64,000 nt of DNA from NCBI RefSeq assembly GCF_944380985.1, contig NZ_CALWJJ010000002.1, positions 124,001 through 188,000 of the forward strand. Direction: 5' to 3'. The position numbers and the translations under genes were made by a program. This DNA is from an uncultured Agathobaculum sp. GTDB lineage: Bacteria; Bacillota; Clostridia; Oscillospirales; Butyricicoccaceae. Position 1 is the stretch's first letter; each line of letters begins with the position of its first letter. Under the pieces are notes generated by a model. It worked only from the letters and a program-made list of their open reading frames with translations, had not been told where the DNA came from and made no database searches. Shown piece by piece: positions 50,653 through 60,900 of the stretch.

Positions 50653-51513
50653 CTATACTTCTTCTACTTTCTCTAAAAGCTTCTGTACATAATTGGGCAG
50701 GTAAAACGCCCCTTTGTGCAGATTGGTGTTGTAGTATTTGGTTTCGATGCCGTGGGCGTTCCACCCATCGGCATCCAGATCGCGCACCGGGTGTACGCCG
50801 CGCGAAGAGAACCCGAACAGCCAGTGGCCGGACGGATAGGTCGGGATATGCGCTTGGAACAGGCGCGACAGCTCAAACGAGTGCACGATGTTGCGGTGCG
50901 CGCGCTGACAGGCGAGCGCGTCGCCCTTGTAGAACGGGCTTTCGTGCTGGTTGACCAGCACGCCGTGCGCTTTGAGCGCTTTGCAGCAGCTGCCATAAAA
51001 CTCCATGGTGAACAGACCCTCGCCCGGGCCAAACGGGTCGGTCGAGTCGATCAGGATGAGGTCGTATTCGTCCTCAACGCGGCGGATGTATTTGAGCCCA
51101 TCTTGATACAGGATGTGCACGCGTGGATCGCCCAGCGAGCAGGCAACGGTCGGAAGATATTCCCGGCACACTGCGACGACGCGTTCGTCGATCTCCACAA
51201 GGTCGATATGCTTGATGCCCGGATAGCGGCACAGCTCGCGCACGCAGCCGCCGTCGCCGCCGCCGATGACGAGTGCTTTTTTGACCCGGTCGCCCAGCAC
51301 AGCCAGCGGAACATGCACCATCATTTCATGGTAAATAAATTCGTCACGCTCGGTCAGCATCATGTAGCCGTCAAGCGTCAGAAACCGGCCAAACTCCTCG
51401 CACTCGAACACGTCGATGCGCTGGAAGTCACTCTGCTCGGTATAAAGCTGCCGGTCGACCTGAATGGTAAGGCCGACGGTCGGCGCGTGCATTTCGGTAA
51501 ATGTCAATCGCAT
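50653..51513 (-). CDS. speE: Spermidine synthase
   Basis: 286 residues. Transfers aminopropyl from decarboxylated SAM to putrescine. VIGGGDGGCVRELCR binds the cofactor, and DLILIDSTDPFGPGEGLF is the catalytic region. It overlaps the decarboxylase gene by 10 bp. Confidence 0.95.
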   Translation of the reverse strand: MRLTFTEMHAPTVGLTIQVDRQLYTEQSDFQRIDVFECEEFGRFLTLDGYMMLTERDEFIYHEMMVHVPLAVLGDRVKKALVIGGGDGGCVRELCRYPGIKHIDLVEIDERVVAVCREYLPTVACSLGDPRVHILYQDGLKYIRRVEDEYDLILIDSTDPFGPGEGLFTMEFYGSCCKALKAHGVLVNQHESPFYKGDALACQRAHRNIVHSFELSRLFQAHIPTYPSGHWLFGFSSRGVHPVRDLDADGWNAHGIETKYYNTNLHKGAFYLPNYVQKLLEKVEEV

Positions 51514-52964
51514 GGGCTGATGACTCCTTTGATCACTTGCAGGTTGTTCACATCTGGGTCTTCGGTGCCAAGCAGCATGCAGTTTTTCTCCTTGGCGTAG
51601 CGGATGTAGTCAATAATTTCGCCCGTGATGCGCTCGCCCGGGGCAAGGATCGGGATACCGGGCGGGTAGCACATGACAAACTCTGCGCAGATGCGGCCGT
51701 TCGCCTTGTCCAGTGCGACCGGCTGCTTGTCCGCGTAGAACGCCTCCTGCGGCGCGGCGACTACTTGCGGGGCGATGTACTCCTGCCGCATGAGGGTAGC
51801 CTTATCGCGCTTATAGCGTCGGCGGATGTCGGCAAGCGCTGCGACCAGCCGCTCGACGTCGCGCTCCCGGTCGCCAACCGAAACGTAGGCCAGCAGATTG
51901 CCGAGGTCGCCAAACTCGGTCTGGATGTCGTAAAAGTCGCGCAGCACGTCATATACTTCAATACCGGCAAGACCGACGTCCAGTGTGTTGACCGACAGCT
52001 TGGTCGCGTCAAAATCAAAGACTGCGTCGCCGTCGATCAGCTCGCGGCTATAGGCGTAGTAGTCGCCGATCTGGTTGATCTCGCTGCGCGCGTATTCGGT
52101 CAGCTCGGTCACCTTGCGGAAAATATGCGCCCCGTGCAGCGCAAGATTTTTGCGCGAAATATCAAGGCTCACCATGAGCAGGTAAGAGCCTGAGGTCGTC
52201 TGGGTCAGGTTGATGATCTGGCGCACGTGTTCGGCGTTTATGCCCGGGCCGCACAGCAAAAAGCTCGACTGGGTCAGCGAACCGCCCGATTTGTGCATCG
52301 ACACCGAGGCGAGGTCGGCGCCCGCGTCCATGGCTGAGACCGGCATATTTTCACCAAAGTAGAAGTGCGTGCCGTGCGCCTCATCGGCGAGCACTTTCAT
52401 GCCCGCCGCGTGACCCAGCCGGACGATCTCGCGAAGATCTGAGCAGATGCCGTAATAGGTCGGATTATTGACCAGGATGGCCTTGGCGGCAGGATGCTTT
52501 TCAATCGCTTTTTGGACATCCGCCACCGACATGCCGAGCGAGATGCCCAGCCGGTCGTTCATCTGCGGGTTGACATAGACCGGAACCGCGCCGGTGAGCA
52601 CGAGCGCGTTGATGACCGAGCGATGCACATTGCGGGGCAGGATGATCTCATCCCCGCGCCCGACGACCGACAGCACCATCGCCTGCACGCTCGAAGTTGT
52701 ACCGCCGACCATGAGAAAGGCGTGCGCCGCGCCAAAAGCCTCAGCGGCGAGCTGCTCGGCCTCGCGGATGACGCTGACCGGATGGCACAGATTGTCCAGC
52801 GGCTTCATTGAGTTGACGTCGACGGTCAGGCATTGTTCGCCGAGAAAACGCGTCAGCTCGGGATTGCCGCGGCCGCGCTTGTGCCCGGGTACATCGAACG
52901 GCACGATGCGCATATCCTTAAATCGTTCGAGCGCCTCTTTGATTGGCGCGCGGGATTGATCCAT
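51504..52964 (-). CDS. Orn/Lys/Arg decarboxylase family protein
   Basis: 486 residues, fold-type I PLP enzyme with SMHKSGGSLTQSSFLL carrying the PLP lysine, and DEAHGTHF. It is the short form without the N-terminal receiver-like wing of the E. coli enzymes. The substrate (arginine, ornithine or lysine) cannot be told from sequence alone; in many Firmicutes the short form makes agmatine. No agmatinase gene is present in the window. Confidence 0.92.
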   Translation of the reverse strand: MDQSRAPIKEALERFKDMRIVPFDVPGHKRGRGNPELTRFLGEQCLTVDVNSMKPLDNLCHPVSVIREAEQLAAEAFGAAHAFLMVGGTTSSVQAMVLSVVGRGDEIILPRNVHRSVINALVLTGAVPVYVNPQMNDRLGISLGMSVADVQKAIEKHPAAKAILVNNPTYYGICSDLREIVRLGHAAGMKVLADEAHGTHFYFGENMPVSAMDAGADLASVSMHKSGGSLTQSSFLLCGPGINAEHVRQIINLTQTTSGSYLLMVSLDISRKNLALHGAHIFRKVTELTEYARSEINQIGDYYAYSRELIDGDAVFDFDATKLSVNTLDVGLAGIEVYDVLRDFYDIQTEFGDLGNLLAYVSVGDRERDVERLVAALADIRRRYKRDKATLMRQEYIAPQVVAAPQEAFYADKQPVALDKANGRICAEFVMCYPPGIPILAPGERITGEIIDYIRYAKEKNCMLLGTEDPDVNNLQVIKGVISPCD

Positions 52965-53081
52965 AGCGTTGCCTTCTTTCGTGTGGGCGCTTACCGCGCC
53001 GGGGGGAGAATTTTGCCGCCAATGCGAAAACGCGTGGCGCTGCGGGGCGCGACGGCCCGGCGTTCCGGACGCACGCGCGTA

Positions 53082-53846
53082 TCAATACACATTCTTGCCC
53101 GAAAAAATCTCAATCATCTCGCGCCGTAGGTCGGAGTGGATCTTGAGCCTTGTTTTGGGCGGCAGCTCATAAATATCCGTGTTAAACAGATAGTTTTGCA
53201 GATCGATTTCCTTGACCAGCATGCGCGTATGGAACAGGTTGGACTGGTAGACGTTTAAGTCATATGCATCGTACCGCTCGAGCGTTTTGGGGTCGATAAA
53301 ATCCTGTATCGAGGTAATCTGGTGATCCATGAACAGCTTTTTGCCCTCAATATCGCGCGTAAAGCCGCGCACGCGATAGTCCATGGTGATGATGTCCGAG
53401 TCAAACGAGCCGATCAGAAAATCGAGTGTTGAGAGCGGAGTGATTTCACCACAGGTCGCAACGTCGATGTCGACGCGAAAAGTCGCAAGGCAGGTGTCCG
53501 GGTGGTATTCCGGGTAGGTGTGCACGGTTACATGGCTCTTATCCAGGTGGGCGACGATCGTATCCGGCTCGAGGGCGGGCTTCATGTGTTCTTCTGCGAT
53601 CAGAAAAGTGACCGATGCGCCCTGCGGATCGTAATCCTGCTTGGAGATATGCAGCACATGCGCACCGATCATCTCGGTGACATGCTCCATGATGCCGGTC
53701 AGGCGCTCGGAGTTGTACTGCTCGTCGATATAGGCGATATAGTCGCGCTGCTCCCGCTCGGTTTTGGCGTAGCACACATCGTAGATGTTGAAAGATAGCG
53801 ACTTAGTCAGGTTGTTGAACCCATACAGTTTGAGCTTGTTCTGCAT
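53082..53846 (-). CDS. speD: S-adenosylmethionine decarboxylase proenzyme
   Basis: 255 residues from the ATG at 53846 (TGAGGAAA upstream). The cleavage site that forms the pyruvoyl group is the Ser in [14 protein letters not shown]. The length matches the E. coli-type SpeD. It supplies the aminopropyl donor for SpeE. First gene of the operon; a structured leader precedes it. Confidence 0.94.
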   Translation of the reverse strand: MQNKLKLYGFNNLTKSLSFNIYDVCYAKTEREQRDYIAYIDEQYNSERLTGIMEHVTEMIGAHVLHISKQDYDPQGASVTFLIAEEHMKPALEPDTIVAHLDKSHVTVHTYPEYHPDTCLATFRVDIDVATCGEITPLSTLDFLIGSFDSDIITMDYRVRGFTRDIEGKKLFMDHQITSIQDFIDPKTLERYDAYDLNVYQSNLFHTRMLVKEIDLQNYLFNTDIYELPPKTRLKIHSDLRREMIEIFSGKNVY

Positions 53847-54000
53847 ATCTGTTTTCCTCACATGATAAAAAATCCCCAGGCAGGGTTGTCCGCATATCGG
53901 CCATCCCAGCTTGAGGAAATGCAATCTTCTCTTCCGCCCGGCACAAAGCCGGAACGGGGCTCATAGTGTGGAAGAGGAAAGAGTCTATATAGCAAGAATT
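53847..54000 (-). promoter_or_regulatory. Structured speD leader with attenuator-like end
   Basis: On the minus strand a stem (53976-53970 with 53935-53929, CTCTTCC/GGAAGAG) encloses a GC-rich hairpin around CCGGC-TTTGT-GCCGG. Further down, CCTGGGGATTTTTTA ends in a T6 run just before the ribosome binding site. This looks like a terminator that control could switch. I cannot match it to a known riboswitch. Confidence 0.5.
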
Positions 54001-54308
54001 TACTTTTACTACTCTTATTGATTGTTTCACAAGTTGTGATGTGCGCGCGGCACACGGCTTTTAGTCAGCCAACTTATAAAATTCAATAAGGCAACAAAGT
54101 TGCCATGTTCGGCATTTGACCCGGCTGTCCGTATGGCCTTGGCGCCTCCCGGTCAGGGGAGGGCGGTCAAAGAATTCTGCTGGTAAAGGCTTTGCCTCTC
54201 CGAGTGTTATATATTATATCGCAGACAACGCTCAAATGCAAGGATTTATTGCATTTTTTACGGGTTACGGACGAATTTTTCGCAGCAAAAAAATTTGCAG
54301 GCATAGCT
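54001..54308. other. AT-rich gap before the amidase gene
   Basis: No gene seen. A small hairpin GGCAAC-AAA-GTTGCC is at 54090-54104. The speD promoter probably lies at the left end. Confidence 0.4.
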
Positions 54309-54337
54309 TTGCAATCGGTGTCGAAACGTAGTACAAT
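54309..54337 (+). promoter_or_regulatory. Promoter of the amidase gene
   Basis: TTGCAA (54309-54314), 17 bp, TACAAT (54332-54337). Confidence 0.68.
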
Positions 54338-54373
54338 AAATGAATCAATATGGGAAACAGGTGGATAGGAAGC

Positions 54374-55081
54374 ATGCATATAGCAGGTTTTTTGTTAAAG
54401 CAAAGAGCGGGCGGCAGGGCGCCGCGGAGGCTGCTTGCCGTGTTTTTGCTGATTGCGGTATCGTTCGCGGCGGGCATGTGGACGCGCGGAGTGATCGACC
54501 GGCCGCTGTATGCGGACGCCGGGCTTACCTATATTGAGGACATCCCGGTCACAACCGATTTTCTTCCGGAGGGAAGCCGCGCCCGGCCGGGCGGCCCGCG
54601 TGAAATCCAGTATCTGGTCATCCATGAGACGGATAATTACTCTGTGGGTGCGGATGCGGCGGCGCACAATTCGTTCGTCCACCAGAACGCCAATGCAGCC
54701 TCGGATGTGGTCTCCTGGCATTATACGGTGGATGATCACGAGATCTACCATCATTTGCCGGATGATGAGCCAGCCTACCACGCAGGCGATCAGATGCAAA
54801 AGGATGGCGGCAATGCGAATGGCATTGGTATTGAGCTGTGCGTCAATGAGGACGGAAATTACGAGCAGACGCTCATCAACGCCGAGCGGCTGTGCGCGCG
54901 GCTGCTGATTGAATACGATTTAAAGCCCGCCAAGGCGCTGAAAAAACACCAGGATTTTTCCGGAAAAGTTTGCCCGGCAAAGCTGATCGGCAGCGACCGC
55001 TGGGATGCGTTCTGCGCAGGTGTAACTGAGCGGTACGAGGCGCTCAAGGCGGCGGATGAAAATGCTTCCACCGCCGGCTGA
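54374..55081 (+). CDS. N-acetylmuramoyl-L-alanine amidase, amidase_2 family
   Basis: 235 residues. ATG 54374 is chosen because AGGTGG sits nine bases upstream; ATG 54350 would leave almost no leader. A basic N-terminus and one membrane segment (LLAVFLLIAVSFAAGMW) anchor or export it. The zinc amidase domain has VIHETDN, SWHYTVDD, the AYHAGD loop, GIGIELCVN and the final His/Cys in KKHQDFSGKVCPAKL. It cuts the bond between muramic acid and the stem peptide. Confidence 0.9.
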   Translation: MHIAGFLLKQRAGGRAPRRLLAVFLLIAVSFAAGMWTRGVIDRPLYADAGLTYIEDIPVTTDFLPEGSRARPGGPREIQYLVIHETDNYSVGADAAAHNSFVHQNANAASDVVSWHYTVDDHEIYHHLPDDEPAYHAGDQMQKDGGNANGIGIELCVNEDGNYEQTLINAERLCARLLIEYDLKPAKALKKHQDFSGKVCPAKLIGSDRWDAFCAGVTERYEALKAADENASTAG

Positions 55082-55254
55082 AACCACGGTTTTGATCAAA
55101 ATATCGGTGCAAAATGACGCACGGCATGCAGCGCACATCGCGCAGTGGATAGACGAATAGGACGATTTTTTATCAACCGCCCCTTCCTTTTTGCTCCCAA
55201 TCGTGCTATACTGCTAAGGCATGATATTTTCAACTGATAAAGGAGTGAACTGAA

Positions 55255-56274
55255 GTGATCGTTGTACTCAAGCGAAACTGCGACAAGGAACGTGTCGACC
55301 GGCTGATGCAGCACTTTGTGGATATGGGGCTTAAGATTAACTACTCCGAGGGCGACAATACCACCATCCTCGGCCTGATGGGCGACACAACCAAGCTCGA
55401 TGAAGGGGATATTATGGCCTATGACGTGGTTGAGCGTGTGCAGCGCGTGACCGAGCCGTTCAAGGCGGTGGGCCGCAAATTTCACCCTGAGGACACAATT
55501 ATCGAGGTCGCGGGGCGTAAGATCGGCGCGGGTTACTTTAATGTCATGGCCGGGCCGTGCTCGGTCGAGAGCGAGGCGCAGGTCGTCATGGTCGCGGAGG
55601 CGGTTAAAAAAGCGGGCGCATCCTTTTTGCGCGGCGGCGCGTTCAAGCCGCGCACTTCGCCTTATTCTTTCCAGGGGCTGGAGGCCGAGGGCCTGAAGCT
55701 GCTGCTTGAGGCCAAGCGGCAGACCGGCCTGCCGATCGTGACCGAGATCATGAGCGAAAAGCATCTTGACCTGTTCGCCGATGTGGACATCATTCAGCTC
55801 GGTGCGCGCAACATGCAGAACTTCATGCTGCTCAAGGAGCTTGGACGCTCGGACAAGCCTATTTTGCTCAAACGCGGCCTGTCAGCCACAATGGAGGAAT
55901 TTCTCATGGCGGCCGAGTATATCTTTGCAGGCGGCAACCGCAATGTCATCCTGTGCGAGCGCGGTATCCGTACGTTTGAGACCATGATCCGCAACAATCT
56001 TGATCTCTCCGCCGTGCCGCTCGTCAAGATGTTCAGCCATCTGCCCATTATCGTCGATCCGTCGCATGCCGCAGGCCGGCGAGACATGGTGCAGCCGCTT
56101 TCCCGCGCGGCCATCGCCGCAGGCGCGGACGGACTGATCATCGAGGTGCACAACGATCCCAAAAACGCGCTGTGCGACGGCGCGCAGTCGCTCGACATCC
56201 CGCAGTTCGACACTGTGATTGCGGACATCAAGCGCCGTGCAGCGTTCGAGGGCAGAGAGATGATGCCGCGGTGA
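55255..56274 (+). CDS. aroF: 3-deoxy-7-phosphoheptulonate (DAHP) synthase
   Basis: 339 residues from a GTG start at 55255 with AAAGGAG upstream. Residues 1-72 form the small ferredoxin-like domain found in Thermotoga-type AroF, which mediates feedback control. The catalytic barrel has AGPCSVESEAQ, RGGAFKPRTSPYSFQG and DPSHAAGRRDMV. First step of aromatic amino acid synthesis. No other shikimate gene is nearby. Confidence 0.96.
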   Translation: MIVVLKRNCDKERVDRLMQHFVDMGLKINYSEGDNTTILGLMGDTTKLDEGDIMAYDVVERVQRVTEPFKAVGRKFHPEDTIIEVAGRKIGAGYFNVMAGPCSVESEAQVVMVAEAVKKAGASFLRGGAFKPRTSPYSFQGLEAEGLKLLLEAKRQTGLPIVTEIMSEKHLDLFADVDIIQLGARNMQNFMLLKELGRSDKPILLKRGLSATMEEFLMAAEYIFAGGNRNVILCERGIRTFETMIRNNLDLSAVPLVKMFSHLPIIVDPSHAAGRRDMVQPLSRAAIAAGADGLIIEVHNDPKNALCDGAQSLDIPQFDTVIADIKRRAAFEGREMMPR

Positions 56275-56609
56275 AAGAGCTTGTCCGCTTTGGTGTGATT
56301 TTAAACCGCATTGCGAGTGTAGCAGGCTGGGTGTTTTGTCTGGTGCTTCTGGCGCATTTGGAAGAGCGCTCATTTTTCGGTTTTGTGTTGCTCACGGTAT
56401 GGACATTCTGGCAGACCCTCGGGGTGATAGAATTGGCCGGGCGCTGGTTGCTTGGGCGGCTGGGCGAGAAAGAAGAGAAAATGCAGCGCACGGCGGACAA
56501 GCTGTGCGCGTATTTGGGCGAAAGCAAGGCAAAAGGCATATTCGTCGCAATATATGCCGTTATGCTTGCCGCCAAGCTGGCACTGCCGGCAGGGCTTAAC
56601 CGAATATGA
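56271..56609 (+). CDS. Small membrane protein of unknown function
   Basis: 112 residues from the GTG at 56271, which overlaps the aroF stop. Three hydrophobic stretches (about 17-29, 36-58, 92-108) with a charged middle, GRLGEKEEKMQRTADK. I do not recognise it. Translational coupling to aroF and a strong terminator after it support expression. Confidence 0.65.
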   Translation: MKELVRFGVILNRIASVAGWVFCLVLLAHLEERSFFGFVLLTVWTFWQTLGVIELAGRWLLGRLGEKEEKMQRTADKLCAYLGESKAKGIFVAIYAVMLAAKLALPAGLNRI

Positions 56610-56638
56610 AAAAAGCGAGGCAAATGCCTCGCTTTTTT
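56609..56638. terminator. Bidirectional terminator
   Basis: AAAAAAGCGAGGC (56609-56621) with GCCTCGCTTTTTT (56626-56638) between convergent genes. Confidence 0.9.
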
Positions 56639-56650
56639 GTCTGTGCGGGT

Positions 56651-57772
56651 TTAAATTTTAATCAGCTCATAGTTTCGCGTGCCGATTCCTAACTTTTCTC
56701 CATGCTCGAGCGCGGACTGCCAGTTGGTGTCTGGGTGCGCGGCGTGGAAATGGTCGTGCTCATCGTGGATATGGTGTCGCTCGTGCTCGTCGCACAGCAG
56801 GCTGGCCGGATTGACCGGCGCGGCATTTACCGCATCCGCGCAGGCCTGGTCGAGCGCGACCGGGTCGAAGGAGGCGAACATACCGATGTTGGGCACGATC
56901 GCCACATCGTTTTCGGCATGACAGTCGCAGTTGGGCGAAACATCGATGACAAGCGAGATATGGAAGCACGGCCGGCCAGCCACGACCGCCTTGGTATATT
57001 CCGCGATCTTGCGGTTGAGTACGATGTTGGACTCGTCATATGAGCAACCGATCGCATCGGTCGGGCACACGCCAATGCAACGGCCGCAGCCAACGCACAT
57101 GTCCTGATCAATATGGGCCTTTTTGTTGGTGATAGTAATGGCGTCGTGTGCGCAGATGCGGGTGCATGTGCCGCAGCCAATGCAGGGGTCCTGCTCGACT
57201 TGGGGCTTGCCAGCGTTGTGCTGCTCCATCTTGCCCGCACGCGAGCCGCAGCCCATGCCGATGTTCTTGAGTGCGCCGCCAAAGCCCGCTTGCTCGTGGC
57301 CTTTAAAGTGGGTCAGCGAGATGAATACATCCGCATCCATGATAGCCTGGCCGATTTTGGCCTCTTTGATATACTCGCCACCCTCGACCGGCACATATGC
57401 CTCGTCCGTGCCTTTCAGGCCGTCTCCAATGATAACGTGGCAGCCGGTGGAGAACGGGGTAAAGCCATTGAGATAGGCTGAGTCCAGATGGTCAAGCGCG
57501 TTTTTGCGCCCGCCGACGTAGAGCGTGTTACAATCGGTCAGAAAGGGCTTGCCGCCGCGGTCGCGGACAAAGTCCGCAACCGCCTTGGCCCAGTTCGGAC
57601 GCAGATAGGCGAGGTTGCCCGGCTCGCCAAAGTGGATTTTGATGGCGGTGTATTTCTTGTCAAAATTGATCTGATCCGCGCCCGCCGCCCGCATCAGGCG
57701 GATGAGCTTTTGCGGAAGGTTTTCGGTCAGCGTGGTGCGGAAGTCCGCATAGTAGACCTTAGACTGTTGCAT
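56651..57772 (-). CDS. DUF362 domain 4Fe-4S protein
   Basis: 373 residues from the ATG at 57772 (AGGA eight bases before). A DUF362 domain (FGEPGNLAYLRPNW, LTDCNTLYVGGRKNA, THFKGHEQAGFGGALKN) is followed by two ferredoxin clusters, CIGCGTCTRICAHDAI and CVGCGRCIGVCPTDAI. The C-terminus is His-rich (CDEHERHHIHDEHDHFHAAH), a possible metal-binding tail. Found widely in anaerobes; electron partner unknown. Confidence 0.88.
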   Translation of the reverse strand: MQQSKVYYADFRTTLTENLPQKLIRLMRAAGADQINFDKKYTAIKIHFGEPGNLAYLRPNWAKAVADFVRDRGGKPFLTDCNTLYVGGRKNALDHLDSAYLNGFTPFSTGCHVIIGDGLKGTDEAYVPVEGGEYIKEAKIGQAIMDADVFISLTHFKGHEQAGFGGALKNIGMGCGSRAGKMEQHNAGKPQVEQDPCIGCGTCTRICAHDAITITNKKAHIDQDMCVGCGRCIGVCPTDAIGCSYDESNIVLNRKIAEYTKAVVAGRPCFHISLVIDVSPNCDCHAENDVAIVPNIGMFASFDPVALDQACADAVNAAPVNPASLLCDEHERHHIHDEHDHFHAAHPDTNWQSALEHGEKLGIGTRNYELIKI

Positions 57773-57906
57773 GAGAGTCATCCTTTCTTGTCTTCTTGTC
57801 CCGTTTCTTTTTATAGCATAAAAAATACGGATAAACAAGCAAAATCCGGTATTTTCCTGTGTAGCCAGGACTGCTGGCGCAACTAAAATGCGCCGTGCAG
57901 CGCCAT

Positions 57907-60900
57907 TTAAATCTTGTTGATGTCGACCATTTCGCAGTTTTCGATCCTGACGTCGCCCTCAAGGCATCGGAGCAGCGCCGAGGCGGTGTCGATCGATGTC
58001 AGGCACGGGATGGCGCGCTCGACCGCAGTGCGGCGGATATGCACCGAGCCAAGCTCGGGATGGCGGCCCTTGACCGAGGTTGCGATCACATAGTCGATCT
58101 TGCCTGACTCGATCAGGTCGATAATGTTGGGCGAAGGCTCGTCCACATTGCGGATGGCGTTTGTCGCGACCATATGGCGGTTGAGGACGTTGGCCGTGCC
58201 GCTTGTTGCGAATATGTCAAAGCCGAGGGCCTCAAACCGCTCGCCGATTCGGATAGCTTCCTGCTTGTCCGAATCGCGCACCGAGATAAGCACCGCGCCC
58301 TTTTTCTTCATCTGGTAGCCCGCGCCGGTCAGGCCTTTGAGCAGCGCCTCGCGGAAAGTTTGCGCCACGCCGAGCACCTCGCCGGTCGATTTCATCTCCG
58401 GCCCGAGCTGGGTATCAAGGTCGCGCAGCTTCTGGAACGAGAACACCGGTACCTTGACAGCGTAGTAGTCACTCTCCGGGTGCAGACCGGTGCCGCAGCC
58501 TATGTCGCGCAGCTTTTCGCCAAACATGCAGCGGGTCGCAAGGTCGACCATAGGCACGCCGGTTACCTTGGAGATATAGGGCACCGTGCGCGATGAGCGG
58601 GGATTGACCTCGATGACATAGATTTCATCGTTATACAGCACAAACTGGATGTTGACCAGACCGAGCACAGCGAGATTTTTGGCCAGCGCCTCGGTGTAGC
58701 GGATGATGGTATCCTTGTGCTTTTGCTCGATGTTGATGGACGGGTAAATGGAGATCGAGTCGCCCGAGTGTACGCCCGCGCGCTCAAAGTGTTCCATGAT
58801 GCCGGGGATGAGGATGTCCTCGCCGTCGCAGATGGCGTCGACCTCGATCTCTCGGCCCATCATATATTTGTCGACCAGCACCGGGTTTTCGACCTTATTA
58901 CGGGTGATGACCTGCATAAATTCGCGCACGTCTTCTTCTTTATAGGCGATTTCCATGCCCTGGCCGCCGAGCACATAGGATGGGCGCACAAGCACAGGAT
59001 AGCCAAGCTCGTCTGCCGCCTCGACGGCTTCCTCCTCGGCCATGACCGTGCGGCCTGCCGGACGCGGGATACCGCACTTTTCTAGGATAACGTCGAACTT
59101 TTCGCGGTCCTCGGCAGCGTCAATGCTCCACGCGGGCGTGCCGAGGATCGGGATGCCGAGCTTTTCGATATGCGCGGCGAGGTTGATGGCTGTCTGTCCG
59201 CCAAACTGTACGATGGCGGCGTCCGGCTTTTCGGCGTTTACCACGCCTGTTACGTCTTCGGGTGTGAGCGGCTCGAAATACAGCCGGTCGGCGGTGTCAA
59301 AATCGGTCGACACGGTCTCGGGGTTGTTATTGATGATGACGGTCTCGCAGCCGAGTTTTTGCAGCGCCCAGACCGCGTGCACCGAGCAGTAGTCAAACTC
59401 GATGCCCTGGCCGATGCGGATCGGGCCTGAGCCGAGTACGAGCACTTTCTTTTTGCCCGAGGCGGGCTTTACCTCGCTCTCCTCATCGTAGGAGGAGTAG
59501 TAATAAGGGGTTTCGGCCTCAAATTCGGCAGCGCAGGTATCGACCATCTTGTAGACCGGCAGACGGCGGACGCCCGCAATGTCCTTGCCGGACAGCTGTT
59601 CAATCGTTTTATCGAGAAAGCCCAACTTCTTGGCGCGCAGATAGAGATCGGCGGTCATCTCGTCCGACGCGGCAAGTGCCTTTTCCATTTCGACAATGTT
59701 CTGGAACTTGTGCAAGAAGAAAGTGTCGATCGTTGTGATCTCATGGATCTGGTCTATGGACAGGATGCCACGGCGCAGCGCTTCGCAGATGTGGAACAGC
59801 CGCTGGTCGTCCGTGCGGGAGACACCGGCTTTAACCTGTGCGTCGGATAGCGTGCCGATGCGCGGCACGATCATGCTCTCAAGCTTGATCTCGCAGCCGC
59901 GCACGGCCTTCATCAGCGCGCCCTCAAAGCTGCTATCGATCGCCATGACCTCGCCCGTCGCTTTCATCTGGGTGCCGAGCGTATTGTCTGCGTAGACGAA
60001 CTTATCAAACGGCCAGCGCGGGAACTTGACCACGCAATAGTCAAGCGTCGGCTCAAAGCAGGCGCGGGTCTTGCCGGTCACGGCGTTTGTGATCTCGTCC
60101 AGACCGTAGCCGACTGCGATTTTGGCGGTCACTTTGGCGATGGGATAGCCCGTCGCCTTGGAGGCGAGCGCGGACGAGCGGGAAACACGGGGGTTTACCT
60201 CGATGACCGCGTATTCAAACGAATCAGGATTGAGCGCGAACTGTACGTTGCAGCCGCCTTCGATGCCAAGCTCGGTGATGATGTTCAGCGCTGAGGTGCG
60301 CAGCATCTGGTATTCCTTGTCGCACAGCGTTTGGCTGGGCGCAACGACGACCGAGTCGCCCGTGTGCACGCCGACCGGGTCGACGTTCTCCATATTACAA
60401 ATCGTGATCGCGTTGCCCTTGTGATCGCGCATGACCTCGTATTCAATTTCCTTCCAGCCGGCGATGCACTTCTCGACCAGGATCTCGTCAACGCGCGAGT
60501 ACATGATGCCGGACGCAGCGATCTCGCGCAGCTCATCCCAGGTGTGAGCGATGCCGCCGCCCGTGCCGCCGAGCGTGTATGCCGGACGGATGATGACCGG
60601 CAGGCCGATCTCGCGAGTGAACTCGACCGCGTCCTCCACTGTGTGCACCACCTTGGAGGCGATGATTGGCTCGCCGATTTTTTCCATGGTGTCCTTGAAC
60701 AGCTGGCGGTCCTCGGCCTTGGCGATGGTGTCGGGCTTGGCGCCGAGCAGTTTGACGCCCATTTTATCAAGAAAGCCGTTTTCGCACAGCTCCATAGCGA
60801 GGTTGAGGCCGGTTTGGCCACCGAGATTAGGCAGCAGGCTGTCCGGACGCTCCTTTTTGATGATCTCCTGCACAGCCTCGACGGTCATAGGCTCGATGTA

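Noticed and set aside
53847..54000. SAM-I riboswitch before speD
   Set aside because: The conserved core motifs of the SAM-I class are not present; only general hairpins are seen.
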